Notes under the pieces: generated by a model | What the model was told of the DNA's origin: nothing | The model's database searches: none | Seen by the model: the letters and a program-made list of their open reading frames with translations, nothing else | Origin: Chersky-840 sp035532735 | Lineage (GTDB): Bacteria; Actinomycetota; Acidimicrobiia; Acidimicrobiales; UBA8190 | DNA length: 54,517 nt | Assembly: GCA_035532735.1 (NCBI GenBank) | Contig: DATKQM010000011.1 | Coordinates: 1 to 54,517, forward strand | Direction: 5' to 3' | Program-made: the position numbers and the translations under genes | Shown: in pieces, positions 17,683 through 26,696 of the stretch | Layout: every line of letters begins with the position of its first letter | Position numbering within the stretch: the first letter of the stretch is position 1

Positions 17683-18824
17683 GACGCCACCGTCTCGAGG
17701 AGGGGGGCCAGCGCCGCGTCCCAACTGTGCGAATCGACGACCGCGGCGTGGCCGGCGCGGCCCAGGGCCACCGCAGCATCGGGGTCGTCGAGAAGGCCGG
17801 TCACGGCATCGATCATGGCGGCCGCGTCATCTGCCACCACGACACCCCGCCCGATCAGGTCCTCGAGGCCGTCCACAGCCACCGACGTGGCCACGACGGG
17901 GCGCCCCGCATCGAGTGCCTCGAGGATCTTCAGCCTGGTACCTCCTCCGGACCGAAGCGGGGCGACGGCGATGCGCGCCTGGGCAAGATAGGGCGTGACA
18001 TCCGCGACGGTACCGGAAACCTCGACCGACGAGGATGCAAGGGCCCGCACCGACGGGGCGGGGTCCCTCCCGACGAGCAAGAGCCGGGCGGCCGGCACCC
18101 GACGCAGGACCTCGGACCACACCGCGCCTGAGAACCACACCGCCGCGTCGACGTTGGGCGCCCATCCGAGTGTCGCCACGAACGCGGCCGTGGGGGAGGA
18201 TGCGGGCTCGAGCGGGTACGACGGGTGGGGATCACGGCCGTTCGGGCACACGAGGAGCTGGGGGAACTGCGGCGCCAAACGGTCTCGCTCTTTCTCACTC
18301 ACGACCAGGACTGTGTCGAAGGTGCGCGCCGCCTTGCGCTCCATCGCCGCCAGCGCGGCGGCTTCCGCGTGGGCGAGCAGAGCCGACGGACCGTGGGCGG
18401 TCCGTCCGTAGCTGCGCAGGAGGGCGGATTCGACGTTGTGGAGGTCGAGCACCCGCCGTGCCGCCACGACGTCGCGCCCGAGCGGCGCCATCTGCATGTA
18501 CTCGACCTGCAACAGGTCCACTGGCCCTTGTGCCGCCGCGCTGCGCACCTCGGCCACGAGCTCGGGGCTGAAGAAGCGCCCGGCCGAGACACTTCTTGTC
18601 TTGAGCACGCCCCGCGCCGCTCGGGCCGTGGTCGGCTTCCACGGGACGCTGCGTACCTCGATCCCGAGCTTCTCGAGGCCGGCGACGTCAGCGGCGCCGT
18701 CGTCGTATGCACACAGCACCAGATCCGACCCTTGTGCGAGGCGACGGGCCACGGCGAGGACCCGCTGCTTTCCCCCGTCGTTGTCGGGGAAAGGCACGAA
18801 CTTCGTCACCATGAGCGTCCTCAT
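17679..18824 (-). CDS. GT4-family glycosyltransferase
   Basis: 381 aa; ATG at 18824 overlaps the upstream stop as ATGA, which fixes the start. GT-B fold: N-terminal MRTLMVTKFVPFPDNDGGKQR, with LLQVEYMQMAPL and VLDLHNVES. The C-terminal donor half has ATLGWAPNVDAAVWF, LLLVGRDPAP and PLRSGGGTRLKILEALDAGRPVVAT, the usual GT4 nucleotide-sugar site (E-x7-E region replaced by K-ILEAL-DAG). It is most like the TuaH/WbaZ-type GT4 group with a 'GGGTRLKILEA' signature. It transfers a sugar during repeat-unit assembly at the inner membrane face; donor and acceptor are not predictable. Confidence 0.86.
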   Translation of the reverse strand: MRTLMVTKFVPFPDNDGGKQRVLAVARRLAQGSDLVLCAYDDGAADVAGLEKLGIEVRSVPWKPTTARAARGVLKTRSVSAGRFFSPELVAEVRSAAAQGPVDLLQVEYMQMAPLGRDVVAARRVLDLHNVESALLRSYGRTAHGPSALLAHAEAAALAAMERKAARTFDTVLVVSEKERDRLAPQFPQLLVCPNGRDPHPSYPLEPASSPTAAFVATLGWAPNVDAAVWFSGAVWSEVLRRVPAARLLLVGRDPAPSVRALASSSVEVSGTVADVTPYLAQARIAVAPLRSGGGTRLKILEALDAGRPVVATSVAVDGLEDLIGRGVVVADDAAAMIDAVTGLLDDPDAAVALGRAGHAAVVDSHSWDAALAPLLETVAS

Positions 18825-20065
18825 CGCCGACGGGTGCTCGAGGCTTTGGGGTGGCGCACGACGGGCCATTGGGTGAGCCGGTCACCTCGCATGTATCGCA
18901 GGACCCCGCCCAGAGCCACAGCGTTGAGGAACACGGCCTGGCTGAGGCCGTCGGCAACACGTTGTGCCGCCTTTGCTCCCGCGGCTCGACCCGACGCGGG
19001 ACGACCCCCGGCGGCTTCGAGGTCGACGGGGTCGACTCCATCGATGGGTTGGCCGGCATGCTCGGACGGGCCCGTCGCCTTTCTCGCCAGGCCCCACAAC
19101 GCCACGAGATGCCCTCCGAGGAACAAGACGGCGAGCTTGCTCGTGCGGACGCGGCGCAGCGCCGTCACGAGCAGGAGAAGATGCGCGACCGGCGCGATGG
19201 TGTACCGGGCCAACCGGTGGCCCCAGATCTGTGCCGCCACGATCCCGCCCCCGGGGCTCAGTTGGCGGCGGCGGCGCATGAAGACATGCATCGCCCCCGA
19301 GACACTGCGCGTCCGGCGCTCCCACTGCTGCTCCAGCGTGGGCACGGGAGGATCGAACGCCCGAGCTTGGGGTTCGTACGCGATGACATAGCCGCGCTCC
19401 GAGAGATCGAGGGCGGTCCACAGGTCGTCGGTGGCGATGTCGGCGGGGACGGGCTGCCATGCGTCGGTGCGGATGGCGGCCAGCTCCCCCACGAGTCCGA
19501 TGGTGGTCCCGAGCCGCCACTCGCGCTGCTTGAGCCAGGACTCGAAGCGCCAGTAGAGGTCCTCTCCCGCTCCGTCGGCCTCGACCTTCTCGCCCGCCAC
19601 GGCGCCGACGCGGGGATCGCCGAGGTGTCGGACCAGCGCCGCGATGGCGCCGGGTGCGATGACATTGTTGGCGTCGCTCACCACCACGACTGGAGCGGTG
19701 ACCTTCGAGAAACCGAGGTTGAGCGCCTGCGCCTTGCCGAGGCGCTCGTCGGCGGTGACGACGGTGGCTCCAGCGTGTTCGGCGCGCTCCGCGGTCTCGA
19801 CGTCCGCGTCGGCCACCACCATGACGTCGAGCGGGCCGGGGTAGCCGTTGTTGAGGACATCGCGCACCTTGGCCTCGATGCACTCCGCCTCGCCGTACGC
19901 GGCCACAAGCATGGTCACCGCCGGCCACTGCTCGGGGTCCGTCGGGGCCGCGGCCTGGCGACGGCGCGACGCCCATGCCAGCCACGCGGGATACAGCACG
20001 TGTCCGGTCGTTGCCGCCGCCCCGAGGGCGCCAACCGTCACCTTCGATCGTCGGCCCATGCTCAC
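18821..20065 (-). CDS. Membrane-associated GT2-family glycosyltransferase
   Basis: 414 aa from the GTG at 20065 (an ATG at 20059 is equally possible; a GGGACG lies upstream). An N-terminal hydrophobic stretch precedes a GT-A domain: MLVAAYGEAECIEAKV, VMVVADADVETAE, DERLGKAQALNLG, VVVSDANNVIAPGA (the DxD-like site), then IATDDLWTALDLSERG as the acceptor/base region and QQWERRTRSVSG as the QxxRW-like motif. Two or more C-terminal membrane segments follow. This order matches processive or polyprenyl-linked GT2 enzymes of the cellulose-synthase/hyaluronan-synthase type. It overlaps the GT4 gene by four bases, so the two are translationally coupled. Confidence 0.85.
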   Translation of the reverse strand: MSMGRRSKVTVGALGAAATTGHVLYPAWLAWASRRRQAAAPTDPEQWPAVTMLVAAYGEAECIEAKVRDVLNNGYPGPLDVMVVADADVETAERAEHAGATVVTADERLGKAQALNLGFSKVTAPVVVVSDANNVIAPGAIAALVRHLGDPRVGAVAGEKVEADGAGEDLYWRFESWLKQREWRLGTTIGLVGELAAIRTDAWQPVPADIATDDLWTALDLSERGYVIAYEPQARAFDPPVPTLEQQWERRTRSVSGAMHVFMRRRRQLSPGGGIVAAQIWGHRLARYTIAPVAHLLLLVTALRRVRTSKLAVLFLGGHLVALWGLARKATGPSEHAGQPIDGVDPVDLEAAGGRPASGRAAGAKAAQRVADGLSQAVFLNAVALGGVLRYMRGDRLTQWPVVRHPKASSTRRR

Positions 20066-20341
20066 TAGTTTCGTCCCATTTGAAGCTGCTCTGTAGCCGC
20101 CCGCCCAGCGGTTCCCCGATGAGACCCCGGCAGGGCGCTCGAATCCCGCAGAACGTGGCCACCGGCTTGCCACCCCCCGCGCGTCTGCCCCCGGGGCCCC
20201 CTGGACCCGGTCAAGATCCTGGACCCACGACCCATACACCCCTTGCACCCAGCAAACAGCAGACGGTGGCCGAGGACCCCCCGGATCAGGGGTTTTGCCG
20301 AGCCCAAAGGCCCGACCCCCCGGTGGTGGACGCCAGAACTG
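20066..20341. other. G-rich intergenic region between methyltransferase and GT2 gene
   Basis: 276 bases. The minus strand is rich in G-runs (for example at 20170-20215 and 20275-20325), and the GT2 frame is open through part of it to 20248, but residue content and the absence of a ribosome site argue against coding. I checked it for the known c-di-GMP-I and ydaO/c-di-AMP motifs by eye and did not find them. It may hold the GT2 promoter and leader; nothing definite is claimed. Confidence 0.4.
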
Positions 20342-21118
20342 CTATCGGATCGGCCGCGGGTCTGACATCTTGATGATCGCGTACCAGGCAAGCCCGGCGG
20401 CTTTCCCAATCTTGGGCAAGACCGCGGCATCGACCGACGACAGGCGGGCCACGAGTCGATCAGTCAGCTTTGAGTCCGGAGCCGGCAGGGCGAGGAGCGG
20501 GAAGAGGCCGTAAAACTGCACCTCAACCTGATCAAAGTATGTCTTGGCGAGTTCAAAATCCCGCAGGAGGAGGGGATGCTCGTCAGGAGTCCGCAACGAG
20601 GGAGTCAATCGACGAAACAGGTTGATCATCGGATTGTGACCGAGCGGCTCCATGAAGATCCCGATGCCGTCGGGCTTCATGACCCTTCGAAGCTCGCCGA
20701 ACGCTCGGTCCAGGTCGAGGTGATGGAGGATGCCACGCCCACACACGACGCCGAATGTTGAAGAGTCGAACTCGAGATCCTCAGCGTTCATCTGTCGGCA
20801 GGAAATGGTCAATCCCTCGGCGGCGGCACGATCTCGAGTCTGACGGATGCCCTCTTCGGAAATGTCGATAGCAGTCACGACCGCTCCCGCTTTGGCGAGA
20901 GCGAATGCGTCGGTCCCGACTCCACAACCGTATTCGAGTATGTCAACGCCGGGGCCGGTCAACCCCATGAGCTTGTCCTCATACGCGGCAGAGCAATCGT
21001 TGAGCACCCGATAGAACCTGCCGACCTTCGACCGAGTCCCGTGCTCAAAGGCGTGGTCGTGAAATCCCTGCTCCGACTCCAACCGTTGGTTCGTCGACCC
21101 AGAATCTGAAGACATCAC
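20342..21118 (-). CDS. SAM-dependent class I methyltransferase
   Basis: 258 aa (GTG at 21118 or the following ATG at 21115; AAGG upstream). The Rossmann motif I is VDILEYGCGVGTDAFALAK, motif II AIDISEEGI, and motif III region GRGILHHLDLDRAFGELRRVMKPDGIGIF, as in UbiE/Ubi-like small-molecule methyltransferases. The C-terminal ~90 residues (LFPLLALPAPDSKL...) look like a lipid- or substrate-binding part seen in methyltransferases of polysaccharide loci. It lies between glycosyltransferase genes and probably methylates a sugar or lipid-linked intermediate. Codon and base use look slightly less G+C-rich than the neighbours, which could mean recent acquisition. Confidence 0.82.
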   Translation of the reverse strand: MMSSDSGSTNQRLESEQGFHDHAFEHGTRSKVGRFYRVLNDCSAAYEDKLMGLTGPGVDILEYGCGVGTDAFALAKAGAVVTAIDISEEGIRQTRDRAAAEGLTISCRQMNAEDLEFDSSTFGVVCGRGILHHLDLDRAFGELRRVMKPDGIGIFMEPLGHNPMINLFRRLTPSLRTPDEHPLLLRDFELAKTYFDQVEVQFYGLFPLLALPAPDSKLTDRLVARLSSVDAAVLPKIGKAAGLAWYAIIKMSDPRPIR

Positions 21119-21280
21119 ATCACCACTCTCGCCTTCCCGTCACACCCGACCATGCGGATCTGCGGGCGCGGCCAATGGGCGACCTACTATCGCTGTTGAC
21201 CGTTTTAACCCTAGCTCTCTGCGGTTCGAGAAACGGCCGGCCCCATCGGAAGAATTCACTCGGGACTGCACCTGGCAACG

Positions 21281-22453
21281 TCATTCCCCTCTCTGTGTCC
21301 TTTCAGCTAGGACTTTTCTGTATACCGCGAGCGTCCCCAGAGCGGTCCCACGCCCTGTCGGTGGGCTGGGCCGGGGCAAAGGGTGGGCGCCGAGGGACGA
21401 GACCAGGGCATCGGCCCAGGCTTTCGGGTCGAGGGGCACGATGATCCCCGCTCCGGTCCGGTACACCTCCTCGGCGAGAGGTGGTGACGCCAGGACGGGT
21501 GTGCCTGCAGCCAAGCCCCGGTGCAGGACCCCCGAGTGCGACCCTACGGCGTATGGGAGCACGAGAACATCGGCCGCGCTGGCCCACCTGTCGAGGTCGG
21601 CCTCCTCCACAAAACCCCGCCGCACCTCGACCCCCGAGCACCCCTGCAGCATGGAGAGGTCCGCCGAATCATAGGCCTCCCCCACGACCAGGAGCCTTGC
21701 CTCCGGCAAGGCCGCCACTACCCGTGGCCACGAGCGGGCCAACAGACCGATGCCCTTGTAGGAACGGACCTGGCCCAGAAGCAGAGCCATCGGGACGTCG
21801 TCGAGCCCCAGATCGTTCCTCGCCTGTCGCTTGGGGATGGACGGACCCCCGAGTCGAAGGTCCACGGGTACGACGTGAACGGGAACACCCGGGGCGCTTG
21901 CCTCCACGAAGCAACGGGGCTCTTCGCCGTGGATGATGAGGGCGTCCGCGGCACGCCAGCGTCTAGCTTGGTCGGCCACCGCACGAGCGCCACCCTCGAG
22001 TGGGAGGGGATCGTGGATCGTGAGAATGACGGGCGTCCGTCGGGAGATTTGGCGCAGTACCAGGGGCTCCAGGCCGTGCACTACCTCGGTCTGGACGTGG
22101 ACTACTGACGGATGAGCACGACGGACAGCCCGGACCAACCCCACGATCGACGGGGCGAGCTCACCTAGACGCAGCGCATAGAGCCGGGGCTTTTTCATTC
22201 GGACCACATCGGGTCCCCACCGGCTGCGGCGCAAAAGAAGCTCTGGATCGCCGACACCCGCCGGAGCGGCCAAAGCAACCTCCGCGTGTTCGGCGACCAG
22301 GGCGGCCCGGAGACACTGGGTGTACCGGGCGATCCCCCCGCGGTCAGATGCGTCGGCGAGCAGTACCCGCAACGCTCGTTCGAGCGTGCCCCGTGGCGCG
22401 GGAGCTAATGGGAGAAGAGAGTCGAATTCGTCGAGGGACGGTTGGGCGGCCAT
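21281..22453 (-). CDS. GT4-family glycosyltransferase
   Basis: 390 aa from the ATG at 22453, which has no strong ribosome site; a start slightly downstream near the first strand (LRVLLADASDRGG) is possible. The GT-B fold shows RGGIARYTQCL, VVHVQTEVVHGLEP, ILTIHDPLPL, then MALLLGQVRSYKGIGLL, EARLLVVGEA, VEVRRGFVEEADLDRWASAADVLVLPY and GLAAGTPVLASPPLAEEV. It is a retaining GT4 using a nucleotide sugar. It lies 84 bases downstream of the initiating sugar transferase and 162 bases before the methyltransferase, all in one direction. Substrate not predictable. Confidence 0.83.
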   Translation of the reverse strand: MAAQPSLDEFDSLLPLAPAPRGTLERALRVLLADASDRGGIARYTQCLRAALVAEHAEVALAAPAGVGDPELLLRRSRWGPDVVRMKKPRLYALRLGELAPSIVGLVRAVRRAHPSVVHVQTEVVHGLEPLVLRQISRRTPVILTIHDPLPLEGGARAVADQARRWRAADALIIHGEEPRCFVEASAPGVPVHVVPVDLRLGGPSIPKRQARNDLGLDDVPMALLLGQVRSYKGIGLLARSWPRVVAALPEARLLVVGEAYDSADLSMLQGCSGVEVRRGFVEEADLDRWASAADVLVLPYAVGSHSGVLHRGLAAGTPVLASPPLAEEVYRTGAGIIVPLDPKAWADALVSSLGAHPLPRPSPPTGRGTALGTLAVYRKVLAERTQRGE

Positions 22454-22537
22454 GGATGTCGTCGGTTCATCGGGTTGTCGCCGGGCAGACTCCTGCGGGC
22501 GAAGATCAGTCTCGCGTGATGGGGGCGCGAGGGTGGG

Positions 22538-24064
22538 TCACCCGATCGATGAAGCCTCTTTCGCGCCCGGGGTCGTCGGCCCGACCGAGGCGTTGTCGCT
22601 GTGGTTCGACTCCTCGACCCGGTGGATCCGCAGCACGGTGGCCTCGGCCCGACCCGTCTCCCCACGCGGCTCGAAGGTGTTGCGGATCACGGCGGTGAAG
22701 GTCTGGAAGAGGATCACCACGTCGCGCCACAAGGACCAGTTCTCGATGTACTGATTGTCGAGCCGGGCACGCTCGTCGATCGACGTGTCGCCTCGGAGCC
22801 CGTGGACCTGGGCAAGTCCGGTGAGCCCGACAGGAACGCGGTGCCGGTCGTCGTAGCGGGGCACCTCGACTTTGAACTGCTCGACGAAGAAAGGGCGCTC
22901 GGGTCGAGGACCGACGAGGGACATGTCCCCCCGCAAGATGTTCCAGAGCTGGGGGAGCTCGTCGAGACCGGTGACCCGGAGGATGTGCCCGATCTTGGTC
23001 ACGGCGACGTTGGTCGGATTCCACTCCACGTCGGAGCGGGAATTCACCCGCATCGACCGGAACTTGAGGACGTCGACGATGACGCCGCGCTGGCCCACAC
23101 GCTGCTGGCGGAAGTGGACCGGGCCCGGGCTCGTGAGCTTCACCACCGTGGCGATGGCGGCGTAGAGCGGGGACATCACAAGCAATGCGAACGCTGCCAC
23201 CGTGGCGTCGAAGATCCTCTTGACGATGCGGGAGTGGCGTCGCAGCACCGAGCGGCGCAGCCGGAGGAGCGGGTAGCCCCACACGTCGTCCACATTGCGG
23301 CTGTTCATGGCCGTGGCGAGCTCGAAGAACCGGGGAAGCACGTGGATCTCGACCGAGGCGTCTTCGCACGCCCGGAACACGTCGACCATGTCGGATTCGC
23401 GCGTCACGCCGAAGGCGACGACGACGCGGTCGATCCTCTCCTCCGACAGCACCATGCGGAGCATGCCCACCCCACCGAACAACGGCAGGGGGAGACCGGC
23501 GCTGTCGACCTCGTCCAGGAACCCGACGGGCCGAAGGCCGTACTCGGGGTGCTCCTCGAGCGTCACCGCCATCTTGGCGCTGACGTCGCCGGCGCCGACG
23601 AACAATGTCCGCTCGGCGAACCAGCCACGCGTCCGCAAGAGGCGGACGAGCCCGTAGGTCGCGCACCGGGCCACGACGATGCTGCCGGCCACGACCGCAC
23701 CGGTCACGATCAGCCGGCTCGTCGAGGGCCCCGGCACCTTGGCGAGCGCCATGACCAGGAACGGCGCCCATGCGCAGGCCACGAGCGTTGGCGCCTCACG
23801 GGCCACGCTCAGCGTGATCCGGGGCAGATAGTGGCCGGTGAGCGCCAACGCGCTCACGACCATGACCACCGCGGCCCAAGCCCACCATGTCGCCAGGGAC
23901 AGCCCCAGACCAGCCACCACACCCACGAGGAGTACGGCATCGGCGAGAGCCACGGTCCTCATGGCGGTCCTCGCCGTCGCCCTGCTGCGCAGAGGCAACG
24001 CCCGCGCCATGCGCTCGGACGGCCGCGTATTGACCCAGGACTGGTAATTCAGTCCGACTGACAT
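22538..24064 (-). CDS. Polyprenyl-phosphate sugar-1-phosphate transferase (WbaP/ExoY-like)
   Basis: 508 aa. Four N-terminal membrane segments (~35-150) lead into a Rossmann-like module (TLFVGAGDVSAKMAV ... GFLDEVDSAG, CoA-binding-3-like), then a fifth membrane segment (~285-305) and the catalytic domain: KRIFDATVAA, SPGPVHFRQQRVG, DVLKFRSM, GLDELPQLWNIL and GDMSLVGPRPE. This is the full bacterial sugar transferase signature. It starts repeat-unit synthesis by moving a sugar-1-phosphate onto undecaprenyl phosphate at the membrane. The start at 24064 has only a weak purine site; M19 is an alternative. It probably heads the minus-strand assembly genes of this locus. Confidence 0.92.
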   Translation of the reverse strand: MSVGLNYQSWVNTRPSERMARALPLRSRATARTAMRTVALADAVLLVGVVAGLGLSLATWWAWAAVVMVVSALALTGHYLPRITLSVAREAPTLVACAWAPFLVMALAKVPGPSTSRLIVTGAVVAGSIVVARCATYGLVRLLRTRGWFAERTLFVGAGDVSAKMAVTLEEHPEYGLRPVGFLDEVDSAGLPLPLFGGVGMLRMVLSEERIDRVVVAFGVTRESDMVDVFRACEDASVEIHVLPRFFELATAMNSRNVDDVWGYPLLRLRRSVLRRHSRIVKRIFDATVAAFALLVMSPLYAAIATVVKLTSPGPVHFRQQRVGQRGVIVDVLKFRSMRVNSRSDVEWNPTNVAVTKIGHILRVTGLDELPQLWNILRGDMSLVGPRPERPFFVEQFKVEVPRYDDRHRVPVGLTGLAQVHGLRGDTSIDERARLDNQYIENWSLWRDVVILFQTFTAVIRNTFEPRGETGRAEATVLRIHRVEESNHSDNASVGPTTPGAKEASSIG

Positions 24065-24112
24065 GGCGCTATCAGCTTCTTCTGGTCGGGTGTCGGAGAA
24101 TTGGATTAGAGG

Positions 24113-24421
24113 TTAGGCCGCGCTCTGGCGAAGCCGACGGCTTCGGCGCACCATGAGGCCACCGACCACCAGGGCGCCAGCGCCCGCGACCGCCATCCCC
24201 TCGATGTCAGCACCCGTAAAAGGCAGGCCGCCACCGGCAGCGACAGGCTGCGGCTCAGCGAGCGGAATCGGCGCAGGCGTTGTGACCTGCGGCGGGCTCG
24301 TCAAAGGCGTCGTGCACCCCGTGTAACACGTGTCTGCGAAAGCCGCCGTGGCCGGAACCGCAGCCACGCCCAGCGTGGAGAGGGTCAAGCCCAGTCCCAG
24401 ACCGAGAAGTTTGCTCTTCAT
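24113..24421 (-). CDS. Small LPFTG cell-wall-anchored protein
   Basis: 102 aa; ATG at 24421 preceded by AGAAGAG. It has a Sec signal (MKSKLLGLGLGLTLSTLG ... ATAAFAD), a short mature part beginning with a Cys pair (DTCYTGC), a Pro/Thr-rich stretch, then LPFTG (66-70), a hydrophobic span (GMAVAGAGALVVGGLMV) and a basic tail RRSRRLRQSAA. That is a complete sortase sorting signal. The mature protein would be only ~40 residues, too short for an enzyme, so it may be a spacer, adhesin stub or surface anchor. The class-E-like sortase at 27306-28271 is the obvious candidate enzyme. Confidence 0.85.
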   Translation of the reverse strand: MKSKLLGLGLGLTLSTLGVAAVPATAAFADTCYTGCTTPLTSPPQVTTPAPIPLAEPQPVAAGGGLPFTGADIEGMAVAGAGALVVGGLMVRRSRRLRQSAA

Positions 24422-24444
24422 TTCGCTCTTCTACCCTTCACCCC

Positions 24445-24463
24445 GCGGCGGCTTTGCCGCCGC
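24445..24463 (-). promoter_or_regulatory. GC hairpin in LPFTG gene leader
   Basis: A perfect 8-bp stem, GCGGCGGC and GCCGCCGC, with a 3-base loop, ends 23 bases before the start codon of the LPFTG gene. Being so close to the ribosome site it could stall transcription or block translation. There is no U-tract, so it is not a simple terminator. Confidence 0.5.
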
Positions 24464-24682
24464 ATCCAAAATGCCCGGTCAAAGACTCCCGCCACACTCC
24501 GTGACCGGAATCTACTCGCCACTTCCTCATCATCGGCGGAATGTCCCGCCCCCGCCGACCTGCACTTGTACCTTGCCCTACCGGTGTCATGCCCGATCTC
24601 GGGCACTTCCCCAGGGCCCCCTCCGCCCACACCACTCCGTGAGCGACCTACAACGGATTGTCACGGACCCGCATCGACAGAG

Positions 24683-24710
24683 ACCCTATGGAAAGTCAAC
24701 ATTCGGTCAA
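24683..24710 (-). promoter_or_regulatory. Promoter candidate for the LPFTG gene
   Basis: On the minus strand TTGACC (24710-24705) is followed after 16 bases by TAGGGT (24688-24683), close to the sigma70-type TTGACA-N17-TAnnnT of actinobacteria. A second TTGACT lies inside the spacer. It would give a leader of about 250 bases. Confidence 0.4.
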
Positions 24711-24824
24711 CTGGACCTCGCCGAACGGGTCTTAATCCCTGGTGGCGGGGCCGCGACGAGGAGTGGCTCGAGCCCAATCAGGCCACGGAGCCAAGCATTC
24801 CAGGTCAGCCCCGGTTACCGGTGC

Positions 24825-26696
24825 TCACCAGGACAAAGAGAAAGGCCCGGCGTCGGTCTCGGTCGTCCCCCGGTAATGCCAGGTCACAGGCGCCAGGCGC
24901 GCCGTGGGAAGCACCCGGACCTCGCCCGACGCCTGGGGCAGGGTGAACCGGACGACCACGGTTTGCGACTGACCCGCCTTCACGTCCACGGGCGTGGCGA
25001 TCACCCAGGTCGGGCCCTCGGCACCTAGAGCATCCAGGGGCGGATTGCCCTCGATACGGGGGGTCGACGCGTAGCCCGGCAGGTTGACGGCCAGGACCCC
25101 GAGGTACTCGCCGTAGACGGTCCCGAGTCCCGGGTAGGGCCCCGCAATAAACTGGGATTGCCCAGGTGGGGTGCTGTTTTTGAGGTGCACCGTCAAGGTC
25201 CCCTGGGTGTGGGTGCCCTGGGTCTTGAGGTCCAGGTCCGAGGCGACCGACAGGTACTGGTCGAGCTTGTTGCCTCCCCGGTTGATCACCGCCGTCGTCA
25301 TCGAGTCCGGTGACAACTGGCCCGCCACCCCGGCTTGGACCCAGGCGGACTCTGCTTGCGCGTTCTCCGACCACATCAGGAGGTGGCGACCCTGGGTCGC
25401 CGTGGTCATTGCATTCGACAAGGACTTGAGATCGAGGGATTCGTTCTCGAGCGCGCCGAGCGCGGCCTGGGCCAGGGCCCCCAACCGGTCTTCACGGCTC
25501 CCCTCGGCTCGCGCCGGCGCGCCACTCGGTTGGTCGACCAGGCCTTTGTACTGATCATGGGTCAGGAGCTGCTCCACGTCGCCGGCGCCGACGACGGTGC
25601 CGTCGTGCAACGTGACCGGGCCCGTCACCTCGAGGATCTGGTGGAGTCCTTCGACGTCGACGGCGATCACCCCATCGACGTGCTGCCCCGTCTCGGCCTC
25701 CCACATCTGGGCCGCCAAGGGCCCGTTGACGTCGAACTGGGGCGTGAACCCCAGATTGCGCCAGTCCTGGCCGGGCTTGATCCAGCCCCACCGGGCCTCG
25801 AGGTCCCCGGTGACGGTCACCTTGCCGGGCGCCACGGGGATGTTGACGGTCTGGTTGACGTTCGACAACTCGAGATGCCCGTCACGCGCCGCCAGGGCTC
25901 CGACCTCGAGGAAGTCACCGGATCCCGCCCGCATCTCGGCGTTGTTCGCCATCAGGAGGAGATAGGTCTGGGGCCCCTGGAGGATGTCGGCCATCGTGCC
26001 CGCCACCCCGGCCGCGTGTTGGAGCCGGGTGCGCACGTCGGTGAGGTCACGCACGAAGGTGTCGTGCTTTGACGCGAGCGGGGAGACGAGCGCGTGGGCC
26101 GGGCCGGTGTCGATGCGCCCGAGCGCCTTGTCCGTCTTCGTCGCCAGCTGGGCCAGGGCGCGCAACTCCTCGACCCGGTCGGTCCCGCTGCTGTGGGACG
26201 ACTCCAACACCGAGTGGGCCTGGTCGATGGCATCGGCGCCGATGGTCGCCACCTGTCCCGACGCCGATGACAAGTCCTGCACCGACCGCAGCTGCCTCCC
26301 GATGACCGGGACGATGTCGAGTGGCGCCACGAGCGGCGAGTGCAAAAAGCCGTACGCCGAGTTGAATTCCTTGACGGCGGCATGCAGCGGGCCCGTGGCC
26401 GAACGGCTCACGACGTCAGACGCCGAGAGATGCGCCCTGGCCTGGTCCACATCGGCCATGCCGTGACTGGCGTGCACGAGGCCGAGGGCGATGACGACTG
26501 CGGACGCCACCAGCCACAGCACCACGACGAGGACCACACCCCAGACGAGACGCCGTCTCGGTCGCCTTCGTCGGTGACGCCGACCCGTGCTGCGCCTCGA
26601 AGCGGTGTCGGCGCGCGGTGGGAGGTCGGGGGCGTCTGAAGAGTCGGGGGTGTCGGGGGCCTCCGAAGAACCGGTTGGTGCGTCGGAGTCGCTCAC
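24825..26696 (-). CDS. DUF4012 domain protein (actinobacterial exopolysaccharide-locus type)
   Basis: 623 aa; GTG at 26696 overlaps the phosphatase stop as GTGA. An acidic, Ser/Pro-rich N-terminal part (~1-40) and a basic run RRHRRRRPRRR lead into one membrane segment (~52-72); the rest lies outside. NNAEMRAGSGDFLEVG is the DUF4012 hallmark (family consensus NNxElRatGGf). The C-terminal region is beta-rich. DUF4012 proteins are frequent in actinobacterial glycan loci but have no proven activity. Coupling to a tyrosine phosphatase and nearness to the initiating transferase support a role in surface polysaccharide assembly or attachment. Confidence 0.83.
   Translation of the reverse strand: MSDSDAPTGSSEAPDTPDSSDAPDLPPRADTASRRSTGRRHRRRRPRRRLVWGVVLVVVLWLVASAVVIALGLVHASHGMADVDQARAHLSASDVVSRSATGPLHAAVKEFNSAYGFLHSPLVAPLDIVPVIGRQLRSVQDLSSASGQVATIGADAIDQAHSVLESSHSSGTDRVEELRALAQLATKTDKALGRIDTGPAHALVSPLASKHDTFVRDLTDVRTRLQHAAGVAGTMADILQGPQTYLLLMANNAEMRAGSGDFLEVGALAARDGHLELSNVNQTVNIPVAPGKVTVTGDLEARWGWIKPGQDWRNLGFTPQFDVNGPLAAQMWEAETGQHVDGVIAVDVEGLHQILEVTGPVTLHDGTVVGAGDVEQLLTHDQYKGLVDQPSGAPARAEGSREDRLGALAQAALGALENESLDLKSLSNAMTTATQGRHLLMWSENAQAESAWVQAGVAGQLSPDSMTTAVINRGGNKLDQYLSVASDLDLKTQGTHTQGTLTVHLKNSTPPGQSQFIAGPYPGLGTVYGEYLGVLAVNLPGYASTPRIEGNPPLDALGAEGPTWVIATPVDVKAGQSQTVVVRFTLPQASGEVRVLPTARLAPVTWHYRGTTETDAGPFSLSW

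Larger units (their letters stand above)
24422..24824. other. Non-coding leader and promoter region of the LPFTG gene
   Basis: About 400 bases without a supported gene. Short minus-strand frames exist (to 24635) but their composition is unconvincing. It holds, reading toward the LPFTG gene: a promoter candidate (24683-24710), an imperfect inverted repeat CCGTGA/TCACGG (24637-24642 with 24661-24666), a palindrome TGCCCGA-TC-TCGGGCA (24590-24605) and a GC hairpin (24445-24463). The 10-mer CACTCCGTGA occurs twice (near 24495 and 24633). If the promoter is right, the transcript has a ~250-base structured leader. Confidence 0.5.

Noticed and set aside
18851..20068. 405-codon plus-strand open frame
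   Set aside because: Antisense to the GT2 gene, which has the full family motif set.
20066..20341. Possible c-di-AMP/c-di-GMP riboswitch in the G-rich gap
   Set aside because: By eye none of the conserved ydaO or GEMM blocks is present; only G-runs.
22601..24061. 486-codon plus-strand open frame
   Set aside because: Antisense to the sugar transferase with KFRSM and DELPQLWN motifs; shadow of codon periodicity.
24418..24635. Two overlapping ~65-70-codon minus-strand frames
   Set aside because: They lie in the LPFTG leader, lack ribosome sites and have Arg/Gly-rich composition.
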